Translations under genes and position numbers: made by a program | In this document: positions 40,098-52,639 of the stretch, in pieces | How positions within the stretch are numbered: the stretch's first letter is position 1 | Layout: the number at the start of each line of letters is the position of its first letter | Notes under the pieces: model-generated | What the model was told of the DNA's origin: nothing | Database searches by the model: none | Seen by the model: the letters and a program-made list of their open reading frames with translations, nothing else | Assembly (NCBI GenBank): GCA_963555705.1 | Contig: OY743171.1 | Span: forward strand, 20,335,352 to 20,399,351 | Length of the DNA stretch: 64,000 bases | Direction: 5' to 3' | From: Ligustrum vulgare | Taxonomy: Eukaryota; Streptophyta; Magnoliopsida; Lamiales; Oleaceae

Positions 40098-41662
40098 TAT
40101 CTTCGAGAAGATCTCCAATTAATTACAAGAAAGTAACATTCTTCGGGAATTAAATATGCAGATATAATTTGGAAATTAAACAGAAATAGTAATCATACAC
40201 GTATACTTGGCACATGTTTTACTATGTGGAGGAGTAAAAATTCTTCGACAAGTGATAAATGTATTTTATACACTTATTTTCATGACAAAAATAGAATTTA
40301 TTGTTATCGTTTTAGAATAATTATTATTGATTTCTTTATTATTCATTTATATTTCAGAAATATCACAAAGTCAAAAAAGCAAATAAATTGAAGCAAATAA
40401 ATGACAAATTGGATGAAAGTTGTGCAAATGAAGAGTTGATGAAGTTAATTAAAGGCCTAATTGAAGGAACCATGGGAAGAAAGAAGAAAAATTATAGAAT
40501 TCCAAAGTTCTAGTACTCAATTGCATTAATGAAAGATGAAGGACTTGCTGTGCAATTAATCATGAGGACCAACTTATAGCATTTGAAAGGTGAAAATTGC
40601 ACGAAACAATGACAACCTTGTGGCCGCATGGCCTAAATGGAAATCAAGAAGAACCCAAACACAACAAACTGTGCGCCTGCGAGTATTAAGGGCGTTTGGT
40701 CGCGCTCTTATCCGAATGGGCCAACTGCTGGATTTTTTTATCATGAATTTCAACAGATTTCACCCTTTTTCTCCTAGATTTTACCTAAACCTATATACAT
40801 CTGTTGTCTTGCTCGAATTTTAGGGTTCCCAACTTGTCATATTTCATGCTAAAAGCTGTTTAATTGTTGAGGGATCCATGCGAAGTCAAATTCAAGATTG
40901 AAGATACAAGATCAAGAACATGAGCAGGTTGACATCCTATCATTTTTCTTGTGATTTATTTTCCATCTTGTACCTAGGCTAGGATTTTAATGTTAGAATT
41001 GTGTTGATACTTTAATTTCTTGATTCCATGTTTTGACTTTGCGTTTAATTTATGCAATTTATGGGTTTGATACAATTAATTATGTATTTATTTTCATCTA
41101 TAATTTTAGAAGCATTGTTATAAAATGCATGTGATGTTTCTATGTTCGAAAGAGTAGTAAAACATTATACTTGAATTAATTGTCACAAGGTTCGATAGTG
41201 GATAGAAATATATCCATATGCTTTGTGTAATCACAAAAAGTGTCTACAAAATGATAATTATTTTCTATATGTTTGAATTTGTCATAGAAATATAATCAAA
41301 TTCCTTATAGGAAAATGTTTTAATTCACCGTTCGAAAGAGGGTTTTAATAAGAATAGGAACATGGATTTTCAATTTTCCATGAATGCATTTAAATAATTA
41401 AGTCAAGATATGGATAATAGAGTTAAAGTGGATTCATAATTATAACATGTTTGTCTCATAAGTTTTCATAAATCAAATATTTTTCCTTTTTAGTTTAATC
41501 ATTAGTTTAGTTTTTCTACAAAAACTCTCAAATGAAGCTATATTTAGTTCCGATTGAGGATTTTAATCTAAAATACAATTTGAACAATCCCTGTGTGTAC
41601 AATATCTAGATTCAAAATACATTATATTACTTGTACAATCCGTACACTTACAGTCAGCAACA
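40098..41662 (+). other. Probable 5' LTR and flank of an Athila-like element
   Basis: The end CAGTCAGCAACA at 41651-41662, just before the primer site, is like the LTR end of Athila/Tat-type gypsy elements. I could not fix the LTR start because the 3' LTR is cut short by the later Copia insertion. Leftmost part (40098-40370) is AT-rich without genes. Confidence 0.4.
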
Positions 41663-41929
41663 AGTTTTTGGCATCATTGTCGAGGATTGTAATTTAAATT
41701 TAATTTTAAATTACTTTCACAGTATCACTAATTCGAATTTTTTTTTACGGATTTTTTTAATTTTAATTTTAGTTCAGTCACTAATTCTTTTATTTTTCAC
41801 ATAGTTGTGTATGTAATGTTTGAGATACATAGATCTTTCAGAAGTTGACTTGAAAATCGAATGCACACTACATCGTAGATTAAGAGAAGCAAGAGAATTA
41901 GATAAGCCAAAAAACCAAGAAAGGAAGAA

Positions 41930-42706
41930 ATGAAAAATAACAATCAGATGTTGCTAGGTGTTGTGCTAGTTGATGATGATGACATGCTTTTTGGAGACTT
42001 TATGACTCCTCGGGTAGTTCAAAATCAATCTAGTATCGTATATCCACCTTTTGAGCTGGAAAACTTCCAATCAAAAACCAATGTCATAAATATGTTCTAG
42101 AATGGATAGCAGTTTCATGGAAGGCCTAATGAATACCCACATAAATATGTTTCTAAATTTTTAGACGTGTCAACATTTCAAATACTAAGGTGTTTCCGAC
42201 AACGCAATCAGATCCAGGTTATTTCCTTATACTCTTCGGGACAAGGCAGTTGATTGGTTAGATTCTCATCTCACTGCGAGTATCACTACCTGGAACAATT
42301 TGGTTCAGAAGTTTTGCACTAAATTTATGCCTCCAGCAAATGTTGCCAAGCTCAAACATAAAATTACAATATTCGAGGAACATGATGCAGAATCTTTTGA
42401 TGACACTTAGAACATGTTCGAGGGCATGTTAAAAAAGTGTCCAAATCATGAGATCAATAGGGGTGATCAGGTAAAATTCTTCTATGAAGGGCTACTTTCC
42501 CACTTCAAGAACAATGTCGACTCTTCATCAAATGGAGTTTTGACTACCAAAACCATTGGCCAAGCACAGGAGCTGTTTGAAAGGATTGCTAACACAAATT
42601 TCAAGTGGGGTTCTGACCGGGTGGTCCAAAAGAAATCAACGGGGATGTATGAAGTTGATGCCTACACTGCAATATCAGCAAAAATTGATCCTTGGCCACA
42701 AAAGTA
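41930..42706 (+). pseudogene. Athila-like gag remnant
   Basis: Starts near ATG 41930. Recognisable blocks in several frames: SIVYPPFELENF, PHKYVSKFLDV, then FPYTLRDKAVDWLDSHL, SITTWNNLVQKFCTKFMPP, and the open stretch 42414-42707 with MLKKCPNHEI and a YEVDAYTAISAKI tail. This is the capsid-forming core of gypsy gag. In-frame stops (for example near 42100 and 42410) and shifts disable it. Confidence 0.8.
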
Positions 42707-43375
42707 GAAGGAATAACACTTGTGAACCGTTCAGTGAAAGTTGCGAGACTGAATTGTGAAGAATGTGGTGCAAATCACGCTACTATAGATTGTCCCATTC
42801 TAGCATGTCCATTGAAGCAGGTTGATTTTGTGCTGGGGGTTAGCGCCAGAATAATCCACATTCCAATACTTGTAATCCAGGTTGGTGCAATTATTCTAAC
42901 TTTGATTGGAAAGATCACAGTAACGGACCATTGGTGCCTCAATATCATATTGAATAAAAGAAGCGACACTAGAAGAGATGTTTGATACGTACATGGAGAA
43001 GACAGAACAGTTTATGGCTAAAAACAAATCAGCTTATGAGAAAGACAAACCACATTCTAGAATCAACAGGCATCAATTAAAATTTTGGAGACTCTGGTTA
43101 GGAAAATAGCACAAGTCTTAACAAACAGAGCTCCAGGTACATTTCCAGACAATACTGAGGTAAACCTAAAGGAACGGTCATGGCCATAAATGTAGTGGAG
43201 AATAGGGTAAATGCAATCACTACGCTCAGTGGTGTCCAGGTTCCCAAAATTCATGTGAAAAATCCAATTGGAATTCCTAAAAATGTAGTTGAAAAGAGGA
43301 AGGAAAATGTTGTGGAAGTTGGGGAATAATAATGAAAAGGATAAGAGACATGAGGTGAAATCGACAATTAAGCAT

Positions 43376-44060
43376 CATGATTCCCTGATCCCATTCTCAC
43401 AAAGGCTAAAGAAAAGTAGAGAAGACAAGCAGTTCAACAAGTTGGTTAATATGCTCAGAAAACTGCACATAAATATCTCATTCTTGGAGGCCATTACATA
43501 GATCCCAAGTTATGTCAAGTAACTGAAAAAGGTGATGTCAGTAAAAAGAAGCTTAAAGAACTTGAGGAGGTGTCCCTGAACAAACAGTGTAGCGCAATCT
43601 TGCAAAATAAGTTGCCACCTAAGCTTAAAGATTCAGGGAGTTTTTATATACCTTGCATCATTGGTGATTTACGATTTAATAAAGTATTATGTGATCTTAG
43701 TGCAAGTATAAACTTAATGCCTTTATCTGTGTACAAGAAGCTTGGATTGGGTGAGCAAAAGCAAAGTAATATCAGGTTGCAGCTAGCTTATTGCTCGATT
43801 TGCTATCCATATGGAGTCGTAGAAGATGTATTGGTTAAAGATGAAAAAGTTCTTATTTCCTGCTGATTTCATCATTTTGGACATGAAGGAGGATGAACAT
43901 ATTCCACTAATCCTTGGTCGACCATTCCTAGCCACTGCACGAGTACTGGTCAACGTATAAAAAGGACAGGTAGTGTTTTGGGTTGAAAATGAAGAGGTAA
44001 CATTCACTATGATGCAATTTAATACCGAAGATCCACAACTTGAAAATTGTTCCAAAATCA
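43376..44060 (+). pseudogene. Athila-like protease remnant
   Basis: Blocks IPFSQRLKKSREDKQF and LRKLHINISFLEA lead into CSAILQNKLPPKLKD and the retropepsin region. The catalytic motif reads LCDLSASINLMP where the family has D-L-G-A-S: the Gly after Asp-Leu is Ser. A shift near 43860 is followed by the flap-end motif [16 protein letters not shown] near 43500 and a TAA near 43961 also interrupt it. Confidence 0.8.
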
Positions 44061-44721
44061 ACATGGACTAGACAATTAGCTACTGGGAGAACTTTGAGTA
44101 CATTGGAAAGCAGATGATGAGGGTTCAACATCTTGTTTCATGTCACCTTGATGATTCTTGCCATAAAGTCGAGTGTTAGACTACAAACGAAGTGCTTGTT
44201 GGGAGGCAACCCAATTTCTCAAACCCTTTTACTTATCTTAGTTTATTTATTGCTTTTGAGCTATTTATTGCTTCACATTGCATTTTAGGAGCACTATTAT
44301 GTTTAGAATGCATGCTTTGATATGTCATGTGCTTTAAGTGATTCAAGTATTCCATTGTGCATGTTTTAAGCATTAGGAGTAGTTTTAGTTTTCATTACAT
44401 TCTTGTTTGTTTTTGTAGTTTATCATCACATTCTTCAACATGATATACTAGTCTAGGACAAGATAACAATGTTTGTTTTTTGGGGGGGTTGGTAGTTTGC
44501 ACGCATCACGATGCATTTGGAGGTAAAAAACGAGGTAGAATTAAAACGAATCAACACGTGAAATTCTGGGCATTCTGCCCAGCATTACATCGTGCAGCCG
44601 CAATAAATTCCTACCATGCGGTCACACGACAATAATCTGGGAGGTTTGCCTAGATTATATGGGTACACGGGTATCTTATTATTTTGCAACTTCATCTCGT
44701 TTTCTATCCTCCAAATCAACC

Positions 44722-45348
44722 TATAAAGTACAATTGAACCAGATTCTAAAAGCCCAAAAATGTTTGGATTAAAAATTGCTGAAGCCCAATATATGAAGCA
44801 GAAGTCCAAAAGTTAAAGACCAGATATTTTAGCCAAAATACCCGGCCCAAGTTCCGGAGCCCAACTCGATACAATCCGGACCAATGCCTTTTGGCCAGAC
44901 CTTTATCATTAACCATTAGATCAATTCAAGTTTTAATCCCAGCCATCCGCCTGTAAAGAAAATGGATCATACCTTTTCATCTGATCACTTCTTCCAAGAT
45001 ACACGTCTGATCTTTCTCTCTCTGCTTGAGGCGATTCAGCCTTCCTTCATATTCTTGAGAGAAAACACATCTCTTTTTCGCACAATTTTGTTCTTAGTGG
45101 TTCCTGATTCTTTGTGGTTAATCATGATTTGATCTTTGTGGTTATTTTACAGCTTTGGTTCTGTAATCCTTTGTGGTTTTGTGCAATTTTTGAGATTTGT
45201 TCGAGTTTATTCAGATTTTATAATATTCTGTATAACTCTTTGATATCTTTTTCTATTTTTTGTTTTTAATAAAAATCTTTTGAGGTTTTTATGTTTAATC
45301 GCTCTTGTACTACTTTGTGGTTGATTCTGAGGCCTTATTTGCGTAACT
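44722..45348 (+). repeat. 5' LTR of the nested Copia element
   Basis: Begins TATAAAGTACAATT (the other copy has TGTAAAGT, so the terminal TG is mutated) and ends GCGTAACT beside the primer site. Confidence 0.85.
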
Positions 45349-45349
45349 G

Positions 45350-46289
45350 TGGTATCAGAGCCTTAGAGTTCGTGTGAATACGCTGTTTTAGGCTCAGATC
45401 TGGTAGATCCAGATTCTTCGTGGTTGGATCTTGTGATTTCTGAAGAAAAAAAATTCGTTGTGGTTGTTCAAACGTTTTAGGGTTTTTCTTCTTCATGGAT
45501 TCCTTTCAGAATATTTAAAAAAAAAAAAAAATTCTTGAGTTTTGTAAAACCCTTTTATAAACGCTTCTGGTTTCTTGAAAACTTTGTAAAATCTTTTGGA
45601 TTTAAAGATTTCAAAATTTTTACATAAAAGTTTCAAGGCTTTCTTTCTTTGTGGAATTATTTTGAAACCTAGTTTTTCAAAATATATATTTTTAGATGTT
45701 TTGATATCTGGATCTTTGCACTCTGAGTCAATATCGTAAGATCCCAAGAAATCAGTATATTCTTATTATATACTGAACATTTCTTAATGGGGATCTGACA
45801 TCCTTGGTGGCTAACTTCGTGGATTACTGATTATTCTTGTGGTACTGGAACTTTGTGGGCTTGAATCTGTTCGATTTTATACCTTTGTGGAACTGCAGTA
45901 GCATTAATCTTGCATCAAGTGATATCTTTAATTTCTGAACTTTGAATACTGCAATTTGTTTTCAAATTCTTGTTCTTTCAAAATCTCTCCGTTGAAACCT
46001 GCTTTTGGACCCCATTTCTTACATTTGTCCGGGATTTCTTGAGAGTTCTCTGTTGGTTTCTTGAGTACTGTGATTATTATTGCTAAACTATGATCACCTT
46101 GATTGCTTTGCTACTTAGTAATTGAGTTTCGAGTCTGTGTGGCATACTTTTTGATCCTTGTGGATAACTTCTGATTAATTGAAACATTCTGTAATCATAT
46201 TTTGTTTTATCCTCTATCTGCTTGATTAACTTTGACAGAATAAAGCTTCATTTCTTGAAAATTTTCACAAATCTTTGGTCATTACTTCA
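45350..46289 (+). other. Primer-binding site and untranslated leader of the nested Copia element
   Basis: TGGTATCAGAGCC at 45350-45362 is the tRNA-Met site. The following 930 bp are T-rich with many TTTGTGG motifs and no coding frame. Confidence 0.75.
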
Positions 46290-46804
46290 ATGGCTACTAT
46301 AAAAGTAGATGTTGAAGTCTGGAATGGCAAAGGAGATTTTCATCTCTGGAGCTAGAAAATGAGAGCCTTATTACTTCAAATGAAATGTGCAAAACCTGTT
46401 GATCAATCTTGGCCTGTTAATTTAAGTCAAGATAAACAAACTGAGATGAATGAAACTGCCTAGAGTACTATTTTTCTTCACCTATCTGATAATGTCATTA
46501 GACAAATAGGTAAGACTAAAACTGCAATGGAACTCTGGGACAAGTTAGAAGAAGTATATGATACTGTTTCATTACCTAACAAATGTTTTCTCTGGAAACA
46601 ATACTTCTCTTTTAGATTTGATCCTTCAAAAGATGTAGATGACAACATGAATAGGTTCAATAAAATCACTCAAAGTCTTTAGAACTGTGATGAAAAATTG
46701 AATGATGAACAAAAGGTTGCCTGTCTTTTAAATGCTATGGGTGATAAGTTTAAGGATCTTAGAAATGCTCTTGAATATGGTGGGTAGAAATTGACTACTG
46801 AAAT
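46290..46804 (+). pseudogene. Copia gag, first part (before the gypsy insertion)
   Basis: ATG 46290; reads MATIKVDVEVWNGKGDFHLW, then KTAMELWDKLEEVYDT and LNDEQKVACLLNAMGDKF, the UBN2-type gag core. In-frame TAG codons occur where Trp is expected (near 46353, 46460 and 46787). The frame is cut by the gypsy element after GAAAT and resumes at 56738. Confidence 0.85.
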
Positions 46805-47473
46805 TGTTGACCACAAAATCTAACTGGATCTTGGACCAACTCGTCTCAGCTCCTCCCTCTTGAACACGTGGATCTCCTGCGCACTGTGACAAACTATCAG
46901 TTTGCAAAGGGAACCGAGGTGGTTCCCGTTTGCACTCCGATGCCAAAGTCAGTACTCATTTGTGGCGAATATATATTGGGTGCGGGAAATATGAATGTGT
47001 AAAAGAGAGAAAAGGGAGTGAGAGAAATATCTTGTTAAGAGTCTTAAATTGCTAGCCTTTTACTTGGAGACAATCGTGCTTTATTTATAGAGGAACTTGT
47101 TATCTCAGATCACGACACGTGGCGTACTTTACACTTGTCATCACCCTAGCTCGTGGAGGTGACAACCTTACTTTTCAACCGTAATCATTGCTACATTTCA
47201 TAGGGGATGGCCGCCTGTCACGTCTTGGTAAAGGCAGTGTCCCATCACTGACTCCATCTCTCTTCTGGTCAACGCCGTAAAGCGCCCCGGCTGAGTATAA
47301 AGCACATCGGTTAGGCGTTAACTAGGTCGGCTGAAGGGGTTTGCTTGACGTACCACCTCGGCCTTCATCCCAAGGTGATATTTTAGGCCTTAGCTATGGA
47401 TCAAGATCCGTTGGGCCACTATTGGGCCTTCGCTGGTGGATCACTGTACCTTTCTTTGGGCCCGTATTCAAAA
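46805..47473 (-). repeat. 3' LTR (left copy) of the gypsy element
   Basis: Starts TGTTGACCACAAAATC; the far end reads TTCAAAA where the other copy has TTCAACA. In element orientation a purine-rich stretch (GAGGGACTAG, 47474-47483) precedes it. Confidence 0.9.
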
Positions 47474-47893
47474 CTAGTCCCTCAAATCTGAAGGGATCAT
47501 TCATGGTCGTGTAGGATTTGCCATGATTTCACAGTATTAACTTTTTAGGGAGTCGATAATGAAATTCCTTATGTAAGGTTCGGATTCATATTATAGCCAA
47601 TCTTCTGCCTCGAATTTTCCCTCCTAAATGGGGTCGGGATCGTACTAGGGCGTTCCTTAGGCGGCGCATTTAATTCAGAGGGGTTATTGGTGTCTATTTC
47701 CAAGAAATATATATATATAAAATGGGAGGGGAGTAGCATTTCGTAGCGCGTGGTATTCACTGTGGTAGCTGAATGGTTTTGTCCCTCCCTTTAACGGCTG
47801 GCGTTTTGATTAGCCCATTCTCCAAGAAGCATGGGTTAACCACATTAATCATACGGCTCACAAGAATCAAGGAATCTAGATCGTTGGGATCCC

Positions 47894-47900
47894 TATAAAT
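47894..47900 (+). promoter_or_regulatory. Candidate TATA box for the antisense ORF
   Basis: TATAAAT about 350 bp upstream of the first ATG (48245) of the antisense reading, on the plus strand and inside the gypsy element. Position fits an independent promoter; nothing else proves it. Confidence 0.4.
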
Positions 47901-48244
47901 CCTTCTTCATTTCATTATTTCCCCTTTTACCACTTTCTAAAAGTCTTTGCAGCAATACTCTGGCGAAAGCTTGTTCCGTTTTTCTCTTTCCTGTAAGTTT
48001 CGAGTCTTCTCCTCAATGGCTTTCTACCCAGCGTCCGCTTTTACTGTTCCACACTTTCTTTACCGGCGAGTTCTTCATTCCCAGTGCGCAATTTCAAGCA
48101 TTCGTCATCTGAAGGTAAACCTCTTGGTCTCTGTATATGCGAGACTTTTCTATTTTTAGTTTCTCATTGTGGGTTTGAAAATTTTATTTTTGCACCTTGT
48201 TTTTCTTTCGTTGAGTCTGACCTACCTTTAAAACAAAAGAAAAA

Positions 48245-48960
48245 ATGGAAAGAGTTGGGGGAACGAGTTCACAGGAAATGCTAGCAAAGGCAGTTCCCGT
48301 CAGAGGTTTCTGCCCCATCTCTTTATCGGTTTTTAGTTCCCGCTTCTTTAGGGAGCAGATTAAGAGGAGAAATAGGAAAAACAGTGGCATAATCTATTTG
48401 AGTGATTCTGACAGTGAAGAAGATAAACATTAGACTTGCATGGCTCATCTATCATCCGAGGAGGAGGCATCTTTGGCAGAGCTTCGGAGCAAACGTGACA
48501 GGGATCTGAGGAGAGAAGAGGTGGCAGGCTCTTCTTCTGGTCACCAGGACTTTGGCTTAATCGCTAGGGCCCCGTTTAGGGCACATAGGGAAGAATTGGG
48601 TTTGTCCGCAGAGGAGGTCGCCCAAGTTGAGGATTGGGTTGACCAGGTTAACAAGGTCTCGGGCTATCACGTTGATCCCGATCCACACCCGGAGTCATGG
48701 GAGAGCAGCGAGGTTGCTACTGAAATCCGAAGGATTGACTTGGTTGGGGCTTCGGAAAAATTCAGAATTCCAGAAGGGGTTCAATTGGTGCACCCTACAT
48801 CTTCTTGTCGGCCTTGCAGCCCTCCTCAAGGTCAAGCAGCCATATGCTACGACGCTCTTTCTTGCGGGATGAGGCTGCCTCTGCACCCCTTCTTCAGGGC
48901 GTTGCTCAGGAGTTATAACCTGTGACCCTACCAGCTGGCCCCCAACTTCTGGACCCAGGC
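48245..48960 (+). pseudogene. Antisense additional ORF of the Tat element, truncated
   Basis: Two plus-strand readings, 48245-48433 (MERVGGTSSQEM... ending in a Ser/Asp/Glu tail) and 48440-48925. The second ends with YDALSCGMRLPLHPFFRALLRSYNL, a TGA, then PYQLAPNFWTQAVEM in the same frame: the pattern of the plant putative gypsy-type transposon domain found in antisense extra ORFs of Tat elements. Function of that domain is unknown. The sequence breaks off near 48960, exactly where the integrase of the opposite strand also ends, so one deletion removed both tails. Confidence 0.65.
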
Positions 48961-50129
48961 CGTGGAGATGAGAATAGTTTCTTAATTCCCAAATCATCGC
49001 ATAACTCATCGACGCTTCTATTTTTGAACTGTTTCGCATTGTCACTAACCAACGAGTGTGGTATCCCGAACCGGCATATGATATTTTTCCAAATGAATTT
49101 GGTGGTGTTGGCCTCTGTTATCCTCATCAGAGGTTCTGCTTCAACCCACTTGGTGAAGTAGTCGATTGCTACTATCGTAAAGCAATTGTTTCCAGCACCT
49201 CTAGGCATAGGACCAATAATGTCAACCCCCCACTTTGCAAAAGGCCAAGGGCTAGTCACCACAGTTAGCTCGTGATGCGGCTGGCGTGGTATGGTCGCGT
49301 GTCTTTGGCATTTGTCGCACTTGCGCACGAAGTCATGGGAATCCTTTCGCATCGTAGGCCAGAAATATCCCTGTTTGAGGGATTTCCGAGCTAGCGATAA
49401 CGCCCCGGCATGATTGCCGCAGATGCCCTCATGGATTTCTCTCATTACATACTGCCCTTCCTCTGGCCCCACACATCTCAGCAAAGGGGAGGTGTAACTC
49501 CGCTTATAAAGTAGGTCGTCCAAGAGTACGAAATTCACAGAGTATTTTTGCAATTTCCGAGCTGCCTCTGGCTCGTTTGGCACTGTCTGATGCTTCAAAT
49601 AGGCGATCAGGGGGTTCATCCAGGATCCCTCTTCTTTAATCGCCAAAATCTCCGGTCCCGACTCAATAGAAGAAGTCAACATGCGTTCAACCGGGATTAG
49701 ATTGTGTAACTCTGAATCGCTGGTACTTGCCAATTTGGACAAAGCATCGGCGTTGGAATTTTCCGCTCTGGGGATATGTTGCAACTCCATTTTCACGAAA
49801 TGTGCAGCCAGATCCCTTACTTTCTTCAAGTAAGCGATCATAGAAGGTTCTTTGGCAGAAAATTGCCCATTGAATTGGCTCACAACAAGCTGCGAATCGC
49901 TATTTGCCACTACGGACTTAACTTTAAAGGCTTTCGCAAGTCTTAGTCCGGCTAATAATGCCTCGTATTCAGCAACATTGTTTGAGGCTTTGAATTCAAA
50001 GCGGATTGCGCTGTGTAATTTAAACCCCTCTGGGCTTACTAACAATATCCCTGCGCCGGATCGTCCATCAGCCGAGGACCCGTCAACGAACAATTTCCAC
50101 ACTTGGCTGTCATCTGTGTTATCTATCAT
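48940..50129 (-). pseudogene. Second RNase H and truncated integrase of the gypsy element
   Basis: Open 407-codon reading. N-terminus is an RNase H fold (KLFVDGSSADGRSGAGILL, then NNVAEYEALLAGL, NSDSQLV, RAENSNADALSKL). Then the zinc-binding pre-integrase domain (HEGICGNHAGA and CDKCQRHA) and the integrase core with first Asp (GVDIIGPMP) and second Asp (LVSDNAKQF). The catalytic Glu block is missing: after FSSPRPGSRSWGP the reading enters unrelated sequence. The integrase is therefore inactive. Confidence 0.88.
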
Positions 50130-50270
50130 TTCGACCTCAGGGGGATGTGTGAATTAAACTACGAAGTCCGCCAATGCTTGACCCTTTACAGCGGTCCGAG
50201 GCGTATAATGTAGGTCGAGCTGGCTGATTTCTATTGCCCATTTCAGTAATCTCCCGGAAACATCCGGTTT

Positions 50271-51620
50271 CTACAACACTTGTCTCATGGGAAAGTTGGT
50301 GAGCACGTGTATGGAGTGTGACTGAAAGTAGGGACGAAGTTTACGAGAGGCTGTGATTAACGAGAGAGCAAGTTTCTCCATATTTGGGTAACGCGCCTCG
50401 GCGTCCAGCATAGCTTTGCTTACATAATATATTAGCAACTGACTCCCATCCTCCTCTCTGACTAATACTGAGCTAACAGCCCCTTTTGATACAGCCAAAT
50501 ATAAGTAAAGAGGCTCGCCGGCCTTTGGCTTTGATAGCAATGGGGACCGTCCCAAAGATGCTTTAAGGTCAGCGAAAGCCTGTTCACATTTCGGTGTCCA
50601 CTGGAATCGCTTTCCCCCTTTGAGGACCTTAAAAAATGGCAAGCATTTATCAGTAGATTTGGAGACGAATCGATTCAAGGCCGTAATTCTCCCCGTTAAG
50701 CTTTGCACTTATTTTGGACTTCGAGGCGATTGCATGTTCAACAAAGCGTTGATTTTTTCGGGATTAGCTTCGATTCCTCTCTTATTCACCTTGAATCCAA
50801 GAAACTTTCCAGATGCTACCCCAAATGCACACTTCGCTGGATTGAGCTTCATTCGATATTTCCTCAACACCTCGAAGGTCTCTGATAAATGGCGGATATG
50901 ATCCGCGGCGACCATGCTCTTAACCAACATGTCATCGACATACACCTCCATGGTGTTTCCCAATTGTTCTGAAAACATGCGATTCACCAGCCTTTGATAG
51001 GTAGCTCTCGCATTTTTCAAGCCGAATGGCATTGCTTTGTAGCAATAGAGTTCTCTATCTGTTATAAACGAAGTATGCTCCTCGTCCGATTCACACATGG
51101 GGATTTGATTGTACCCGGAGTAGGCATCCATGAAGCTCAGCAGTTCATGCCCTGCTGTTGAGTCAACCAACTTATCGATCCGGGGCAGTGGAAAACTGTC
51201 TTTTGGACATTCCTGGTTCAAGTTTCAAAAATCAATACATACCCTCAATTTCCCATTGTGTTTTGGTACCAACACAGGGTTTGATACCAACTTCGGATAG
51301 CGGGATTCTCTGATGAAGCCATTTTTCAACAGCTTCGTGACCTCGTCTTTCAAGGCCTCATATTTGTCCGAACTCATGGGTTTTCTCTTCTGCCTATGCC
51401 CGGGGCTTCGAGGGTCAATCTGGAGTCTGTGGCAGGCCTCTTTAGGAACAATCCCAACCATGTCGCCATGCTTCCACGCGAATACATCAAGATTTTTAAG
51501 TAAGAAATTCTTCAATTGATCTTTGTATTCAATTGGTGAATCCAACCCAATCTGCAATTCCTTGATTGGGTCATGTGGGTCTACGCCGAAGATTCTAGCC
51601 TTTCTGCCGAGGTGGAGCAA
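50271..51620 (-). pseudogene. Reverse transcriptase and first RNase H of the gypsy element
   Basis: Minus-strand reading 51620-51225, TGA, 51221-50709, then 50708-50271 in another frame. RT motifs: FIRESRYPKLVSNPVLV, LRVCIDF, FMDAYSGYNQI, MPFGLKNARATYQRL and the active site YVDD at 50942-50931. RNase H part begins FQWTPKCEQAFADLK and has YLYLAVSKGAVSSVLV and the YPNMEKLALSLI block. One stop in place of an expected residue and one frameshift disable it. Confidence 0.9.
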
Positions 51621-51781
51621 TTGTCTCCTGCAATTCTTGGGTCCAGATCTTCTAAGTCTTCTTCTAGTGTCATCCTGATGTCCTTATTTTCAAAGAGCTC
51701 TCCACCCAATCTTCCAGGGTCTGGAGCAGCCTCAGCCATGGCTACATCGCTAATCATGTTCAAGTTTCGATCTTGAAACTT

Positions 51782-52639
51782 TCAGATTGCATTCGTGTAA
51801 CAGGCCTGTGACTCAGTTTGGCTTTCCCTTACAATTGCAACGCTATGCTCCGTGGGGAATTTCATGCAAATGTATTTCGTATGCGTTGCGGCCCCCAAGT
51901 CAATGAGACCTGGTCTCCCAATTGAGCCATGATAGGAGGATATTTTGTCCACAACCAAAAATTCCATGGGGATTCTGGAAATAGTTGGTGCTTGCCCCAC
52001 CTCAGTTATTAGGGTTATGGACCCTCTGGGGGTTATGCTGTCTCCCGTGAATCCATATATTGGATCCGGAACCGGAATAAGGGGAGTGCTGATCCCCATT
52101 TTATCGAACCTTACCCCGTAAATCACATTTATCGAGGCACCATCATCAACCATCATCCGTGATAACCCATTCCGAGCCACCATTACCCTGATAACCAATG
52201 CGTCGTTGTGGGGGAAATGTACTCTAATGGCATCGTCTTGGGTGAATGTGATTGGCTCTGTCCGAGGCATCCCTAAAGGATGTGAAAGGATATGGTAATT
52301 CACGTTGGCGAGTTGTTTGGCCTCTCTGATGTACCTCTTTTGGGAGTTGTTTGTGCTCCCACCTGGGTGGGGGCCTCCCAGTATTGTGTCGATTTCACGA
52401 ATGGGGAGGTCGGCCACAAGCACAGGCGGTTCCCGTGTATCTTTAGTATGCGCCGAGGCGGTATCCTGGCCCTTATTCCCGTCTCTTTGAAAATTGTCAA
52501 TTCTTTCCTTAGTTGAGTTCTTCCACGGAGCTCTCCTATCAGCTTGGTTGAACTTCTGACCACCATTTTTTTGAGTTCTCCCTGTGTCGGGGGGATAGTC
52601 ACCTCCCCTTCTCCCTTGCGCCTTTTGGTCAGCTAACAT
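51782..52639 (-). pseudogene. Protease region of the gypsy element
   Basis: 285-codon open reading with a Gln/Arg-rich linker, then IREIDTILGGPH and the retropepsin-like core: SRMMVDDGASINVIY, where related Tat elements have V-D-x-G-S/A-S, and FLVVDKISSYHGSIGRPGL (the usual x-x-I-L-G-R is changed). The upstream gag end and downstream RT are in other frames. Confidence 0.75.

Larger units (their letters stand above)
41669..44489 (+). mobile_element. Athila-like Ty3/gypsy internal region, gag-protease only, decayed
   Basis: TGGCATCATTGTCGAGGA (41669-41686) is a mutated version of the tRNA-Asp primer site (TGGCGCCGTTGCCGGGGA) of Athila-type elements. Gag and protease remnants follow, then the segment GTTGGGAGGCAACCCA (44196-44211) that in such elements lies near the end of the coding region, and a polypurine tract TGGGGGGG (44481-44488). 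RT, RNase H and integrase are absent between the protease and that segment. Confidence 0.75.

Noticed and set aside
44489..44721. Beginning of a complete Athila 3' LTR
   Set aside because: I could not match it to sequence before 41662, so I did not call an LTR pair.
48440..48925. Host gene on the plus strand
   Set aside because: Lies within the gypsy LTR pair and ends in a motif known from antisense ORFs of Tat elements.
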